The position numbers and the translations under genes were made by a program. From assembly GCA_035934015.1 (NCBI GenBank), contig DASYYH010000016.1, positions 418,753 to 482,752 on the forward strand: a stretch of 64,000 nt of DNA, written 5' to 3'. A model generated the notes under the pieces. It saw only the letters and a program-made list of their open reading frames with translations. It was not told the DNA's origin and made no database searches. Source of the DNA: Candidatus Acidiferrales bacterium. GTDB lineage: Bacteria; Acidobacteriota; Terriglobia; Acidiferrales; UBA7541. Shown here in pieces: positions 16,878 to 28,002 of the stretch; within the stretch, counting starts at the first letter, position 1; each line of letters opens with the position of its first letter.

Positions 16878-17147
16878 CTAAACCGGTCTGCCGCACGATG
16901 CGCAGAAGTGCCCCCCCACCGCGCTCAGCGTTCCGCATCCATTGCAGTATCGCGCCGGTCCGGCAACAACCATCACCGGCATGCGCGGCCCCGCCGTGCA
17001 CGCCCAGAAGAGCGCCACCACCCAGCCGACAATCGTCCAGCCCAAGAAAAAATTCACCAGAAAAATGCCCGCCGCGTTGTGCTTATTGTGGCCGATGATC
17101 GACGGCAGAAAATACATCAATATCGCCAACGATAAGAAGATCATCAC
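16878..17147 (-). CDS. Superinfection-immunity-type membrane protein with C-terminal zinc ribbon
   Basis: The 89-residue protein has two membrane segments: MIFLSLAILMYFLPSIIG and AAGIFLVNFFLGWTIVGWVV. They match the small Imm_superinfect family (phage T4 Imm-like), with the typical N(K/R)H(N/K) turn between them. The last 25 residues form a Cys4 zinc ribbon, YCNGCGTLSAVGGHFCASCG. The ATG has GGAGG upstream. In phage T4, Imm blocks DNA entry of a second phage, but the chromosomal family is widespread and mostly untested. The name should be read as a fold relationship, not a shown function. Confidence 0.75.
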   Translation of the reverse strand: MMIFLSLAILMYFLPSIIGHNKHNAAGIFLVNFFLGWTIVGWVVALFWACTAGPRMPVMVVAGPARYCNGCGTLSAVGGHFCASCGRPV

Positions 17148-17245
17148 CGCGCCTCCATGACTGCGCTCCGGCTCGCTTCAGTAGCCTCTGCCTAAAGGTA
17201 CGCCCCGAAACCAGGAAATGTTCCCGCGCGAATTGCCCGTGCTTC

Positions 17246-18700
<1,455 letters not shown>

Positions 18701-18812
18701 TCATTCCGCGTTCATTATCGCATCGCTCGCGACGGTCATCAACCTCGTGTCCACCCGGCGCGGATTTACACGCGCGATCGCCCTTCCGACTCCGCCTAAC
18801 CTCACAAAACGC

Positions 18813-19430
18813 TTAATGCCTGGCAGGTCTGCGACTGCGCCACTCTTGCGCCGTAATTTCCCAAATCTCTCCGCGTAGCCGGCCCGAGACGTAATCGCGC
18901 TCCTCCGTGCCGACAACCCGCATCCCTTGTTTTTCTGAGATGCGTCGCGAAGCCGCGTTCTCCGTCGCCTTCGGTACGCGCAACACCGGAAACTTCAGCA
19001 CGTCGAACCAGTAGTCGGTCACCGCATCGCACGCCTCGCTCATCAAGCCGCGCCCTTGCCACGGCAATCCCATCCAGAAGCCGCGATTTTCAGTCTCTCC
19101 GCGCACCAAGCTAATGAAGCCAATCATCTGTTCTGGCTCTGTTTTCAATCGCAAAGTCCAGTGCCAGGCTTCGCCACGCTCCATAGCCGGGAGTGCCCTC
19201 TCGCGGACAAATTCCATTGCGCCATCCGCCGGATAGGGCCAGGGCACGATATTTCGCAGGTAGCGCACAATCTCCCAATGAGGAAAAAGACTTTGGATTT
19301 GCTCCGCGTCGGCTAGCTCAAGCGGACGCAGCAACAGACGCGGCGTTTCGAGCGCAGAGACTTTCGATGCGCGCCGCGATGCTCGCGTCGGCGCCTTTCT
19401 TCGCTCTGGCTTCTCCGCGCGCTTCCTCAC
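18813..19430 (-). CDS. GNAT N-acetyltransferase (RimJ/RimL type)
   Basis: The 205-residue protein starts at a GTG that overlaps the previous stop (GTGA), so translation is probably coupled. The family pattern is plain: [19 protein letters not shown] at the start, [18 protein letters not shown], then the acetyl-CoA loop [14 protein letters not shown], and [16 protein letters not shown]. Such enzymes acetylate protein N-termini or small amines. The N-terminal 25 residues are very basic and unconserved, so translation may instead begin at an internal GTG near [10 protein letters not shown]. The substrate is unknown. Confidence 0.85.
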   Translation of the reverse strand: MRKRAEKPERRKAPTRASRRASKVSALETPRLLLRPLELADAEQIQSLFPHWEIVRYLRNIVPWPYPADGAMEFVRERALPAMERGEAWHWTLRLKTEPEQMIGFISLVRGETENRGFWMGLPWQGRGLMSEACDAVTDYWFDVLKFPVLRVPKATENAASRRISEKQGMRVVGTEERDYVSGRLRGEIWEITAQEWRSRRPARH

Positions 19431-21574
19431 TTCGCCGCCGCCTGCAGACCCGCACCTGACAATAATTCGATCAACTTTTGCGCTTCATCCACTGGCGGAT
19501 AGCATGAAGTCCCGGCGCACACAAACGCCTGCGCGAGATTCGCATCCAGATGTGGAATCGTTTCTTTCAGCGCGGGTGCGAGCGTCGCCTTTGGGGCACT
19601 TTCCGGCGTCACCCGCAGCACAACCTTCCCGAATCGATAAACCGAATTCGCCGCAGTTTCAAGCGCCGTGGCTTTCGCATCTCCTGCTGCTCCTGTGATC
19701 ACCACATGCAACGTCTGCCGCGAATACAGCACGGCCGCGAGCCCGTACGTGGCCGCAAACATTCCATATTGAGGTGCGATTCCCGCGAACGCTTCGAGCG
19801 TCCGTTCGGCCCACTCGCGATATTTCGCGTTGCCTGTAAACCCATAGAGCCGTTCGAGCACAATCGCCGCAACAGAATTTGTCCCCGGCGTCGGCGAATC
19901 CTGAAATGGCTTTCGCCGCACGTCGAGACCTCCCATCGGTGTGGCATCCGACGCGCGGTCGAAAAATCCTCCGCCGTCCGCATCGCCGTATTTTTCAATC
20001 GTCAACTGGATCGTCCGCTCCGCGGCGTCGAAATATCGTCGCTCGAGCGTCGCCTCATACGCGTCCAGCAGCGCCGCTGCCATGAAAATCTGATCGTCGA
20101 GCATCCCCTCGATTCTCGCTCCGCCCACACGGTGCTGAAATCCTTTCGCTGGATCCCACGCTTGGGCGAGTATCCGCTCAATCGTCTTCAGCGCGAATGA
20201 TCTGCAATCTTCGCGCTCAAGAACGCGCGCCGCAGCTAAAAATGCCGAGGCGAACATCGCGTTCCAGCTCACGTAAATCGTCCGGTCGATCGCCGGAGCT
20301 TGCCGCCGTTCACGTGCCGCGAGCATCTTTCCTTTCGCCCGAGCAATGAAGAGCCTCGCGTCGCTTTCGCTCATCCCGTTCTGCTTCGCGATCTCCTTCG
20401 CGCTCGACGCCACCCACAGCACATTTTTCGCCGGGTTATGATGCATCTCGCCAATCGGGCCAACGTCGTAATACTCCTCCATCACGCGCGCTTCCTCCGG
20501 CGAGAGTGCCGCGTGCAATTCCTCCTGTGTCCATGTGAAATAATCGCCGTCATCGTCGAGCGAAATATCCGCGTCTTGGCTCGCATAAAATCCGCCGAGC
20601 TCGCCATCGCTCAGCGTGCTGAACACCCATGCGACAATCCCTTCCGCTGTCTCGCGGAAACGCTCGCCCATGTGCGTTTCATCTGTCTCGCGCGTTCCCG
20701 GCATGTTTGCGATTTGAAACGCATGCAGGTAGTTCTTCAGTAGCTCGGAATTGTCGTACGACATTTTCTCGAAGTGCGGCACGCACCAGCGCTCGTCCAC
20801 CGAGTAGCGGTGAAATCCTCCCCCGAGCTGGTCGTAGACGCCGCCCATTGCCATCTTGGAAAGCGTGCGGCTGGCGATATAAAACAAATGCGAATCGCGC
20901 GCCGGCTGGCAAAGTTCCAGCAGCAGATCGATCGCTGGCGGATGTGGAAATTTCGGTGCTCGTCCGAATCCGCCGTTGCGCGCGTCGAATCGCTGCACGA
21001 TCGCACCCGCCAACTGCTCAATGATTGCAGGATCAAACGCTCCGCGCGCGGCCGTGAAAAGCTCCGCGTTTCGCACCGCATCTTCCAGCGCAGCCGCCGA
21101 CCGGTCCACGTCGCCGCGTTTCGCGCGAAACGCCTCCGCAATCGAAGCAAGGATGCGCTTGAACCCCGGCCGCCCCATCGCGTCTTCCGGCGGGAAATAC
21201 GTTCCGCCGAAAAACGGTTTCCCGTCCGGCGTCAAAAACGCCGTCAACGGCCAGCCTCCTTGTCCCGAAATCGCGCTCACCGCCGCCTGATAACGCGAAT
21301 CCACATCCGGCCGCTCGTCGCGGTCCACCTTCACCGCGACATAAAACTGATTAATCAGCGCGGCAATCTCGGGATTTTCGTAGCTCTCGCGGTCGATCAC
21401 ATGGCACCAGTGGCACCACACCGCGCCGATATCCAGCAAAATTGGTTTCTCTTCGGCGCGCGCCTTCGCGAACGCCGCTTCACCCCATTCGTGCCAGTCC
21501 ACCGGCTGATGCGCCGCCGACCGCAGATAAGGGCTGGCGGAATTCTTTAATCGATTTCCTGATGCTTCACTCAC
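19427..21574 (-). CDS. Thioredoxin-domain / six-hairpin protein (YyaL/SPATA20 family)
   Basis: The 715-residue protein belongs to the DUF255 family. It opens with [21 protein letters not shown], then a thioredoxin-like domain with [13 protein letters not shown] and [12 protein letters not shown]. The long remainder is an (alpha/alpha)6 barrel like that of N-acylglucosamine epimerases ([18 protein letters not shown]). Length is normal for the family. Its biochemical role is not established; the CHWC site suggests redox or thiol chemistry. It overlaps the GNAT gene by 4 bp. Confidence 0.88.
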   Translation of the reverse strand: MSEASGNRLKNSASPYLRSAAHQPVDWHEWGEAAFAKARAEEKPILLDIGAVWCHWCHVIDRESYENPEIAALINQFYVAVKVDRDERPDVDSRYQAAVSAISGQGGWPLTAFLTPDGKPFFGGTYFPPEDAMGRPGFKRILASIAEAFRAKRGDVDRSAAALEDAVRNAELFTAARGAFDPAIIEQLAGAIVQRFDARNGGFGRAPKFPHPPAIDLLLELCQPARDSHLFYIASRTLSKMAMGGVYDQLGGGFHRYSVDERWCVPHFEKMSYDNSELLKNYLHAFQIANMPGTRETDETHMGERFRETAEGIVAWVFSTLSDGELGGFYASQDADISLDDDGDYFTWTQEELHAALSPEEARVMEEYYDVGPIGEMHHNPAKNVLWVASSAKEIAKQNGMSESDARLFIARAKGKMLAARERRQAPAIDRTIYVSWNAMFASAFLAAARVLEREDCRSFALKTIERILAQAWDPAKGFQHRVGGARIEGMLDDQIFMAAALLDAYEATLERRYFDAAERTIQLTIEKYGDADGGGFFDRASDATPMGGLDVRRKPFQDSPTPGTNSVAAIVLERLYGFTGNAKYREWAERTLEAFAGIAPQYGMFAATYGLAAVLYSRQTLHVVITGAAGDAKATALETAANSVYRFGKVVLRVTPESAPKATLAPALKETIPHLDANLAQAFVCAGTSCYPPVDEAQKLIELLSGAGLQAAAK

Positions 21575-21649
21575 CGCATTCCTTCCCTCAAAAATCTTCG
21601 CAGCCGCACGCGCCGTTTCGCGCTGCAGTCCCGCCTTACGCCGTTTCTG

Positions 21650-22096
21650 CTATTGGATGGGATTCTTGTAGTCGGCGTCTCGCGGATCGATCGGCTTGCG
21701 TCCCGCGAAGCCTTCGTCCTGCCGGTGATAGAAGCGGATTCGATCTTCGCCGACGCGCCAGCAAAAATAAACGTCCTCGTCGTTCAATCGCGCCGGAAAA
21801 TCCAGCAGTCCCTTGTCCAGGTCCTTCACCAGGCAGCCCGTCGCGTGAATTTTCTCGACTGCGCGTTCGACGGATTTTTCGTACGTGTTGCGTTCCAGCC
21901 GCTGGCCCGCCGCAACTTCGTAATTGAACCGCATCCCGCCCGCCATTTGAATCCGCGCGCCCAGCTCGCCGAGCTTCTCGTCGATCGCCTGCATCAATCG
22001 CCGCGCTTCCATCGCTTCCAGCAGCACTGGCTCGAGTTCCGCGCGCGTGCGCTCCGCTTCGCTCAAACTGAAAAGTTTCTGTTCTTCGTCGGACAT
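21650..22096 (-). CDS. DUF2203 family protein
   Basis: The 148-residue cytoplasmic protein opens with SLSEAERTRAELEPVL and has a helical hairpin (about 10-55). It closes with the family signature GLLDFPARLNDEDVYFCWRVGE followed by RIRFYHRQDEGFAGRKPID. DUF2203 proteins are small alpha-helical proteins of unknown function. The gene is 9 bp from the end of moaA and probably cotranscribed with it. Confidence 0.8.
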   Translation of the reverse strand: MSDEEQKLFSLSEAERTRAELEPVLLEAMEARRLMQAIDEKLGELGARIQMAGGMRFNYEVAAGQRLERNTYEKSVERAVEKIHATGCLVKDLDKGLLDFPARLNDEDVYFCWRVGEDRIRFYHRQDEGFAGRKPIDPRDADYKNPIQ

Positions 22097-22105
22097 AGGC
22101 TGACG

Positions 22106-23098
22106 TTACCCGCCAATATAAACCATTGTCCGTGATGGCGGCGTAAAATCTGCCTCGTTGATTCGGTGCCCGGCTTCCTTCTCCATGACGATTCCACGGA
22201 TCTCCTCTGCGATTCGCTCATCGCTCGCGCCGCTGCGTAGCGAATGCCTCAAATCATGGTCTTCCTTGCTGAAAAGGCATGTTCGCAATTTTCCATCCGC
22301 CGTCAGCCGGATGCGTGAGCAAAACCCGCAGAAAGGCTGCGTCACCGGCGCAATCAGCCCGATTTCCCCGCGCCCGTCCGCGAACCGGAACTTCCTCGCC
22401 GTCTCGCTGCGTTCGTGCGCGACGGGAACCAGCGGCCAGCGCGCCTCGATCCGCTGCTTCACTTCCGCCGCTGGCACCATCAAATCGCGCGTCCAGGCGC
22501 GGTCCGCATCGAGCGGCATGAATTCGATGAAGCGCATGATTAAATCGCGCTCCCGCGCAAATCCCGCGAACGCCTCAACCTCATCGTCATTCAATCCGCG
22601 CACCAGCACCGCATTCACTTTCACGGGTCGCAGCGGCGAACCCTGCGCCGTATCGATTCCCGCCATCACGCGATCGAATGACCGCGTCCTCGTAATCTTT
22701 TCGAATTTCCCGCGGTCCAGCGAATCCAGGCTGATATTGATGCGATTCAGCCCCGCGGCCACAAGCCCGTCGCATCGTTCCGTGAGCAGTTGTCCGTTCG
22801 TCGTCAGCGAAAGGTCTCGCACGCCCATTTCGCTCAGCCGCGAAATGAATTTCTCCACGCCCGGCCGCACCAGCGGCTCTCCACCCGTCACGCGCACCTT
22901 CGTGATTCCCAACTGCACCAGAATTCGCGTCAGCCGTTCGAGTTCATCCCACGAAAGCAGCTTGTGCTCGGCCATGTGGTTTTCCGGATTCGCCGAGCGG
23001 CAATAGACGCACCGGAAATTGCAGCGATCCGTAACCGACACGCGCAGATCCGTGATCTGCCTGCCGAAACCATCCTTTAATTGGCCAAAATCCTTCAT
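22106..23098 (-). CDS. moaA: GTP 3',8-cyclase
   Basis: MoaA performs the first step of molybdenum cofactor synthesis, rearranging GTP with radical-SAM chemistry. The 330-residue product has the N-terminal radical-SAM cluster motif RCNFRCVYC, TGGEPLVRPG and SLDSLDRGKFEKI. The second, C-terminal 4Fe-4S cluster shows as PFCGFCSRIRLTADGKLRTCLF. An in-frame upstream extension to 23359 is rejected because it covers a structured leader and a terminator, and it lacks conservation. ATG 23098 begins right at DGFGRQITDLRVSVTDRC. The usual C-terminal GG is present (YIGG). A molybdenum-type sulfite dehydrogenase pair lies 25 kb away. Confidence 0.95.
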   Translation of the reverse strand: MKDFGQLKDGFGRQITDLRVSVTDRCNFRCVYCRSANPENHMAEHKLLSWDELERLTRILVQLGITKVRVTGGEPLVRPGVEKFISRLSEMGVRDLSLTTNGQLLTERCDGLVAAGLNRINISLDSLDRGKFEKITRTRSFDRVMAGIDTAQGSPLRPVKVNAVLVRGLNDDEVEAFAGFARERDLIMRFIEFMPLDADRAWTRDLMVPAAEVKQRIEARWPLVPVAHERSETARKFRFADGRGEIGLIAPVTQPFCGFCSRIRLTADGKLRTCLFSKEDHDLRHSLRSGASDERIAEEIRGIVMEKEAGHRINEADFTPPSRTMVYIGG

Positions 23099-23290
23099 CT
23101 TCTGCTCTTCAGTTAGATATCCGCAGTTCTCGTCTCGATTCCTTTTCGAGCCCACAAAAACAAAAACGCCCAAGTCCATGTTTGGACTTGGGCAGCGAAG
23201 CCACGTCGCACCGGCGTCGCGGCTTTTCTCCTTTCCAAACATTGTCACATGGGAGGCCCGGGAGTTTTCTCCCGAACCCTGAACGCACGC
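23099..23290 (-). promoter_or_regulatory. Structured moaA leader with intrinsic terminator (candidate Moco-type riboswitch)
   Basis: Read on the minus strand, the leader holds several helices. First is CGGGAG-AAAA-CTCCCG (23274-23259), then GGCCTCCC...GGAAAGGAG, then AAGCC...GGCTT with two internal mismatches (23225-23198). Last comes a perfect 11-bp stem GCCCAAGTCCA/TGGACTTGGGC (23193-23168), followed at once by GTTTTTGTTTTT, a textbook intrinsic terminator about 70 bases before moaA. A terminator inside a leader implies attenuation. Molybdenum-cofactor riboswitches commonly precede moaA, and the CCTCCC/GGAAAGG segment reminds me of that class, but I cannot confirm the match without a covariance model. 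Confidence 0.5.
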
Positions 23291-23453
23291 GATAATCCCG
23301 CATCTCGCGCGTTTCCTGCGGCCACTCTGCTGCAAGCCGCCGGATCGTCCTCGTGCCATGGGTTTTCTCTCCCGCAGGCCTCGAGGATCGGAGAATCCAT
23401 ACTATTTTACGCCGATTCCTTTACCCCGCCAAGTCATCGCTCTCCAAAATAGC

Positions 23454-23509
23454 GGGACGATTCAAATTTTCTTGGTCGTGACATGAGGAGTCAAAATTCA
23501 AGCTGGCCC
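23454..23509. repeat. Palindromic intergenic repeat, copy A
   Basis: A degraded copy of a roughly 55-bp palindrome. The conserved half is TCGTGACATGAGGAGTCAAA followed by ATTCAAGCTGGCCC, and the decayed left arm is GGGACGATTCAAATTTT. Copies B (32060-32115) and C (46691-46746) share the same right half. Confidence 0.55.
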
Positions 23510-23582
23510 ATTGCCCAACGCATGAAACCCGGCTTGCCTCAGTACCCGCGCCGCGAACCGCTTATGGTACAGTTTCCACCCG

Positions 23583-24749
23583 ATGCGCATCTTTGTTCTC
23601 GGTGTCGGTGGCACGGGTTCCCTTCTCGCTGAACTTCTCGCGCGCCAGGGCCATACGGTCTGGTGCGGCGACCGCGATGTCGAGCGCGCCCGCCGCTTTC
23701 TTGGCAAGAAAAATCCTATCGAGGTCGTCGAAGCCAACGCCCGCAATGTTTGGTCCATCGTTCGCGCCGCGCGCAGTTGCCACTTGCTCGCCAATTGCGC
23801 TCCGGCGACATTCAACGAGACTGTCCTTCGCGCCGCTCTGCGCCTCCGCGCGCATTATCTTGACCTCAATTCGCGCCTCACGCGCAATCCGTTTAAACCC
23901 GAGCAGCTCGCCTATCATCGCCGCTTCCTCGGCAAGAATCGCGCCGCCATCATCAATGCCGGCGTCGCTCCCGGCCTCACGAATCTTCTCGCTCGCCGCG
24001 GCGCGGAACTTCTCGACTCCGTTGATTCCATTCATATTCGCCTCTATGAATCCACCGAAAGCCGTGATCCCATTTCCACCTGGTCGCCGGACGTCGCTTT
24101 CGACGAAGCCACTTCCCGTCCGCGCATCTATCGCGACGGCCATTTTGCGTTCGGAAAGAAATTCGGCGAGCGCGAGAAATTCCGTTTCCCACAGCCCATC
24201 GGCGAAGTCCCTGTTTATCTCGCCGCGCAGGATGAAGTCTGCGCCATTCCCACGGCCGTCAGCCTCCGCGAAGTTGACGCTAAGATTGGCGGTCGCGACA
24301 TCGAGCAGCTCCGCCGCTGGCATCGCCGCGGCCGTCTAAGCCGTTCGCGGGGTCTCGTTCACAAGCGCTTCCCCAGAACTCCCACGCCGCGCCAGGTCGC
24401 GCGCCTGATCCGCCGCGGCATTCTCGAAAACGCTCGTTTCGCCGCCGCCGTCCTCGTCCAGGGTGTCAAGGACGACCAGCCCATTCTCGTCCGCTGGGAC
24501 GCCGCCGTGCCAACTCTCTATCAGCTTCGCCGCAGCGGCATGATCACCACTCCGATTTCCTATGCCACCGCGCACGTCGCCGCGCTCTTCATTAAACATT
24601 TCCCGCGTGACGAGGCCGGCGTCTTGCTTCCCGCGCAAATTCCCATCGATGCTCGCCGCGCTATCTTCAACGAACTTCGCGCGCGCGACATTCGCATCAC
24701 GCTGAAGATGACGCGCCTCAAGAAAGTCGACCGCGATGATGATTATTGA
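23583..24749 (+). CDS. Saccharopine dehydrogenase-like NAD(P)-binding protein
   Basis: The 388-residue protein opens with a Rossmann motif, MRIFVLGVGGTGSLLAELLA, and an Asp/Arg-rich strand 2 (WCGDRDVERAR). It continues with LDLNSRLTRNPFKPE and INAGVAPGLTNLLAR, the layout of saccharopine or lysine-6-dehydrogenase-type oxidoreductases. The substrate is unknown: NNAAGV-type active-site residues are only partly kept. It lies alone on the plus strand between moaA and the antiporter, with no strong ribosome binding site before ATG 23583. Confidence 0.75.
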   Translation: MRIFVLGVGGTGSLLAELLARQGHTVWCGDRDVERARRFLGKKNPIEVVEANARNVWSIVRAARSCHLLANCAPATFNETVLRAALRLRAHYLDLNSRLTRNPFKPEQLAYHRRFLGKNRAAIINAGVAPGLTNLLARRGAELLDSVDSIHIRLYESTESRDPISTWSPDVAFDEATSRPRIYRDGHFAFGKKFGEREKFRFPQPIGEVPVYLAAQDEVCAIPTAVSLREVDAKIGGRDIEQLRRWHRRGRLSRSRGLVHKRFPRTPTPRQVARLIRRGILENARFAAAVLVQGVKDDQPILVRWDAAVPTLYQLRRSGMITTPISYATAHVAALFIKHFPRDEAGVLLPAQIPIDARRAIFNELRARDIRITLKMTRLKKVDRDDDY

Positions 24750-24825
24750 GTTTCCGTCTTCCGAGGGATTAAGAAGGTTCCGCGTGAAATATCGAGCCCA
24801 CTCCGCATCTTTGCTTTTCGCCGCT

Positions 24826-26088
24826 TCAATCCCCTAACTCGCGGTCTACTCCCACCACAACTCCCGCGCGCAGCGCGGCTCCTTCGCTCGCAGGCAGCTT
24901 TTCGTAGGCTCTCTTCAGCAGCATCGGCGTCACGACTGTCGTCACCACCGCCATCAGAACCAGCACTGTAAATAATTGCTTGCCAATAAACAGATTCGCC
25001 AGCGCGATATTCGCAATCACCAGCTCCATGATTCCGCGTCCGTTCAGTCCGATTCCCAGCGCCCAGCTTTGCTCATTTCCCAATCCCGCAAGCTTCCCGC
25101 CAATGTACCCCCCGGCAATTTTGGCCACAAACGCGACGGCCAGCACCGCAGCTACGAGCTTCCAATCTCGCAGGCTCGACGCATCGAATTCCAATCCGAT
25201 CGCTGCAAAAAAAATCGGCCCCAGAAATCCCATCGTCACGTTCGACGCCGTTTTTCTCACTTCCTCGAAATTCGCCGTGCCCAGCACCGCATAGCTCAGC
25301 AGCATCGATCCGAAAAATGCGCCCACGATGAAATGCAGCCCCAGCAGCTCCGAAAAACTCGCGAACGCAATCACAAACAGGAACACCACCGCAAACATCG
25401 ATTCTCTTCCCTTCAGCTTCACCAGCAGCGGATCGATCAGGTTCCGCGACCGCCGGAATTTCCCTGGCGTATATTTCTTGATCACCCGTGAAACCAGGAT
25501 GATCGCAGCCATAAACACCACGGCCTTCACCAGCGCCAATCCCACCGAAGAAAGAAGTCCTCGTGCGTTTGTTCCGTTTCCTTTCACGTCCAAAATGATG
25601 CCGAGCAGCAGCAGCGACGCCACATCGTTCGTCACCGCCGCCGAAACGATTCTCTGCCCGATGTCCGTCTGCAGCTTGTCCAGGTCCATCAGAATCCGCA
25701 CGCTCACCGGCAGCGCCGTGATCGCAATGCACAACCCCAGGAACGTCATCCGCGTCGTGGTCATTCCAAACCCGACGCCCAGCAGAATCCCCATTCCCAG
25801 CGGAATCACAAAGCCCGCCAGCCCCACCAGCGCCCCGCGGCCGCGAAACGACTTCCACAGCACATCCAGATCCATTTCCATCCCGACCAGAAACACCAGC
25901 AGCAGGACGCCCAAATCGGCGATCGCTTTGATTTCCGGCGTGAATTGAATGAAATTGAGCGCCGAGGGTCCCAGCAGCACTCCCGCTGCGATTTCCCCGA
26001 TCATCGCCGGCTGTCCCAGCCGTTCGACGATTTCTCCAATCACGCGGGAAACAATCAATAGCAATAGAAGTGCTTCGATCAGAGTCAT
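24826..26088 (-). CDS. Cation:proton antiporter, KefB/CPA2 type
   Basis: The 420-residue integral membrane protein has about 12 hydrophobic segments and the CPA2 landmarks: RLGQPAMIGEIAAGVLLGPSAL, then DLGVLLLVFLVGMEMD, and a QTDIGQRIVSAAVTNDV segment in the central helices. It exchanges Na+ or K+ for protons at the inner membrane. The cytosolic RCK/TrkA_N domain of full KefB is missing, so nucleotide or glutathione gating is not expected. ATG 26088 (GGAAG upstream) is used instead of one seven codons earlier. Confidence 0.88.
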   Translation of the reverse strand: MTLIEALLLLLIVSRVIGEIVERLGQPAMIGEIAAGVLLGPSALNFIQFTPEIKAIADLGVLLLVFLVGMEMDLDVLWKSFRGRGALVGLAGFVIPLGMGILLGVGFGMTTTRMTFLGLCIAITALPVSVRILMDLDKLQTDIGQRIVSAAVTNDVASLLLLGIILDVKGNGTNARGLLSSVGLALVKAVVFMAAIILVSRVIKKYTPGKFRRSRNLIDPLLVKLKGRESMFAVVFLFVIAFASFSELLGLHFIVGAFFGSMLLSYAVLGTANFEEVRKTASNVTMGFLGPIFFAAIGLEFDASSLRDWKLVAAVLAVAFVAKIAGGYIGGKLAGLGNEQSWALGIGLNGRGIMELVIANIALANLFIGKQLFTVLVLMAVVTTVVTPMLLKRAYEKLPASEGAALRAGVVVGVDRELGD

Positions 26089-26249
26089 AGGGCTTCCAGC
26101 TGATTCCAACTAGGCCTTGCTGAGCAATCGAACTTCTATTTCACTCGTTGATGGTGGGCTGGCTGAGCAACTGCGTTTCGGTAGTATAACCCAGAACGCC
26201 CGATAGGAATGCGGATTTCGCGTGGCATCGCCGCGCGAAAAAATTCAGA

Positions 26250-27755
26250 CTAGCGAAGCGCCGTCGCCGGCTTCTGGTCGGATTGAAACTCCGTCCACGG
26301 CCCAGCGATCATGTCGTGCAACTCCGGCGCTTGCCAATCGTACTCCGGATGCTTCGCCAAAAACGGCTTGGCGTAAAAATTCGCGCCGCAGGGATGCCCC
26401 GCTCGTGCGATCAATTCCATATGCGCGGCCATCGCGCTATCCGTGACCTTTCCCTGAACAGCTCCGCTGGGATTAAACGGGGCCTCGCCCCATTCTGGAT
26501 CCCCTTTTGCTGTGGCATCGCCATGCCCGCAGAGCGTTCGAATGTCTGCGCCTTCCTTTTTCGCATACGCATCGAAATGATCCGACTCTAATCTCTCCGC
26601 GAGCGGCACGTCGATCTTCCCTTTGTATTCCTTCATCAATTCGTCCCAGCGCACGTGCCGCGCGTTCGGCGACATCGACGCATCGTGCACATCGAACGTC
26701 GTATCGAGCTTCGTCACCGTCGGATCGCTCGTGAAATTTGAACCCACAAAATATCCATCCTTCGTTCGCCACACTTTGTACGCCTTCAACCCCAGTTCGA
26801 ATTGTGCGATTTCGCCCGTCTTGCGGTCACCGATCAGCCAGTCGTTCGCATACCCGCCGTTATTTCCATCGAGCATGATTTTGACGTAATCGTCGATCGA
26901 ACCCGCGTACTGCATCGCCTTCCGTGCGCGCACGAATTCCGGAATCCCATCCGGATTCCATCCGTGAAACGCAGAAATCGTCGTCTCCGTCACCATCAGC
27001 CCGTCCGAATTGATCGTAAAGTCGTCGTCGCTCACAATCACGCCCGGAAATCCGTCGCCGATCATGCGGTACCCGTGCTCCGGCTGGATGTCGAAAATGA
27101 CTCTCCAGCGTTCGCCTTCCATGTAATCGGTCCAGTTGTTGTGCGCGATCACGATTCCATGGTCCTTCGTCCAGCTTCCCGTGGCCACAAACGCGCTGCA
27201 GTGCCCGGACACTTTCTGGTGCGGCGCGCCTGCCACCTTATGCTGTTCGTCGTACCACGGCGCGTAATAATCCGGCAGCTCCTCGAACGCGTTCAGCGCC
27301 ACCACGTCGTACAAATCCATCTTCACGCCGCGCGCGTTCAGCCCAGCGACGATCCCCTTCAGCTCCGCCTGATACTCCGCGTCAATGTGCGGCCACAGCC
27401 CTTTCTGCGCCGCATCGCGAAAGAAATTCCAGTTGTGCTTCGTTTTGTGCACGTCTTCGAGCTTCACCGCCGCAAACGCGTCCTTGATCTCCGCCGCCAG
27501 CAGATAGCCATGCTGGTATCCAATCTGATCCGGCGTGCCTTGCAGGTGCACATACGTCCAGCCGCCGCGCTGAAACCGGTACGCGCCTGTCAGCCGCGCG
27601 CTGTCTGGCGCCGAGGCCGACGCTACTTGTCCCGCAGCTTCATTCGCCGACGCCGCGCTCAGCCGCGCACCTTGCAGCAGCAGCGAATACGCCACCACCG
27701 CAAGCACCGCCACGGCCAGCCCCGCCGTCATAAAATGCCATCGCCTCGACGCCAT
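26250..27755 (-). CDS. Exported C45/phospholipase B-like N-terminal-nucleophile hydrolase
   Basis: The 501-residue protein has a signal or anchor segment (about 9-30, MTAGLAVAVLAVVAYSLLLQ), then VHLQGTPDQIGYQHGYLLA. The likely autocatalytic site is SGHCSAFVATGSWTKDHG, where the Cys would become the N-terminal nucleophile, followed by VIAHNNWTDY. This layout fits peptidase C45 / phospholipase B-like Ntn hydrolases, which cleave amide or ester bonds of acyl substrates. GGGGGG lies before ATG 27755; an upstream ATG at 27809 is less likely. The substrate is unknown. Confidence 0.75.
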   Translation of the reverse strand: MASRRWHFMTAGLAVAVLAVVAYSLLLQGARLSAASANEAAGQVASASAPDSARLTGAYRFQRGGWTYVHLQGTPDQIGYQHGYLLAAEIKDAFAAVKLEDVHKTKHNWNFFRDAAQKGLWPHIDAEYQAELKGIVAGLNARGVKMDLYDVVALNAFEELPDYYAPWYDEQHKVAGAPHQKVSGHCSAFVATGSWTKDHGIVIAHNNWTDYMEGERWRVIFDIQPEHGYRMIGDGFPGVIVSDDDFTINSDGLMVTETTISAFHGWNPDGIPEFVRARKAMQYAGSIDDYVKIMLDGNNGGYANDWLIGDRKTGEIAQFELGLKAYKVWRTKDGYFVGSNFTSDPTVTKLDTTFDVHDASMSPNARHVRWDELMKEYKGKIDVPLAERLESDHFDAYAKKEGADIRTLCGHGDATAKGDPEWGEAPFNPSGAVQGKVTDSAMAAHMELIARAGHPCGANFYAKPFLAKHPEYDWQAPELHDMIAGPWTEFQSDQKPATALR

Positions 27756-27788
27756 CACGCCCCCCGAAAGCTGTCTAAAATTATGTTT

Positions 27789-27826
27789 GCATCTTATGCG
27801 CGGCCGCAACCCAAGTCAACGCGCAT
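27789..27826. repeat. Direct repeat left of the DUF3857 pair
   Basis: GCATCTTATGCGC, a short variable stretch, then CCCAAGTCAACGCGCAT. The same two blocks recur in the same orientation at 32136-32166, beyond the second DUF3857 gene. A partial copy (TTCAAGTCAACGCGCCT) lies near 32030-32046. Confidence 0.5.
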
Positions 27827-28002
27827 GCCGACCTGCATCCCCGCCAACTAGCCAGAAAACCATTGACATGCGCCAGAAGCGCGGGTAGCTTTGCCAGCAA
27901 GTATCTCAGCAACAAAGACTCGTTACGTTAAGTTTCTAGGTTCTATGGAACGTGTGTCTGTGACACTGGGTCAGATTTGAACTTATGTTCTTGGGGTCCG
28001 CC

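Noticed and set aside
20774..21550. 258-codon plus-strand open frame opposite the YyaL-type gene
   Set aside because: Arg-rich antisense frame with no recognisable domain or ribosome binding site.
23099..23359. N-terminal extension of moaA by 87 residues
   Set aside because: The frame is open, but the sequence folds into a leader with a terminator, and the family N-terminus begins at 23098.
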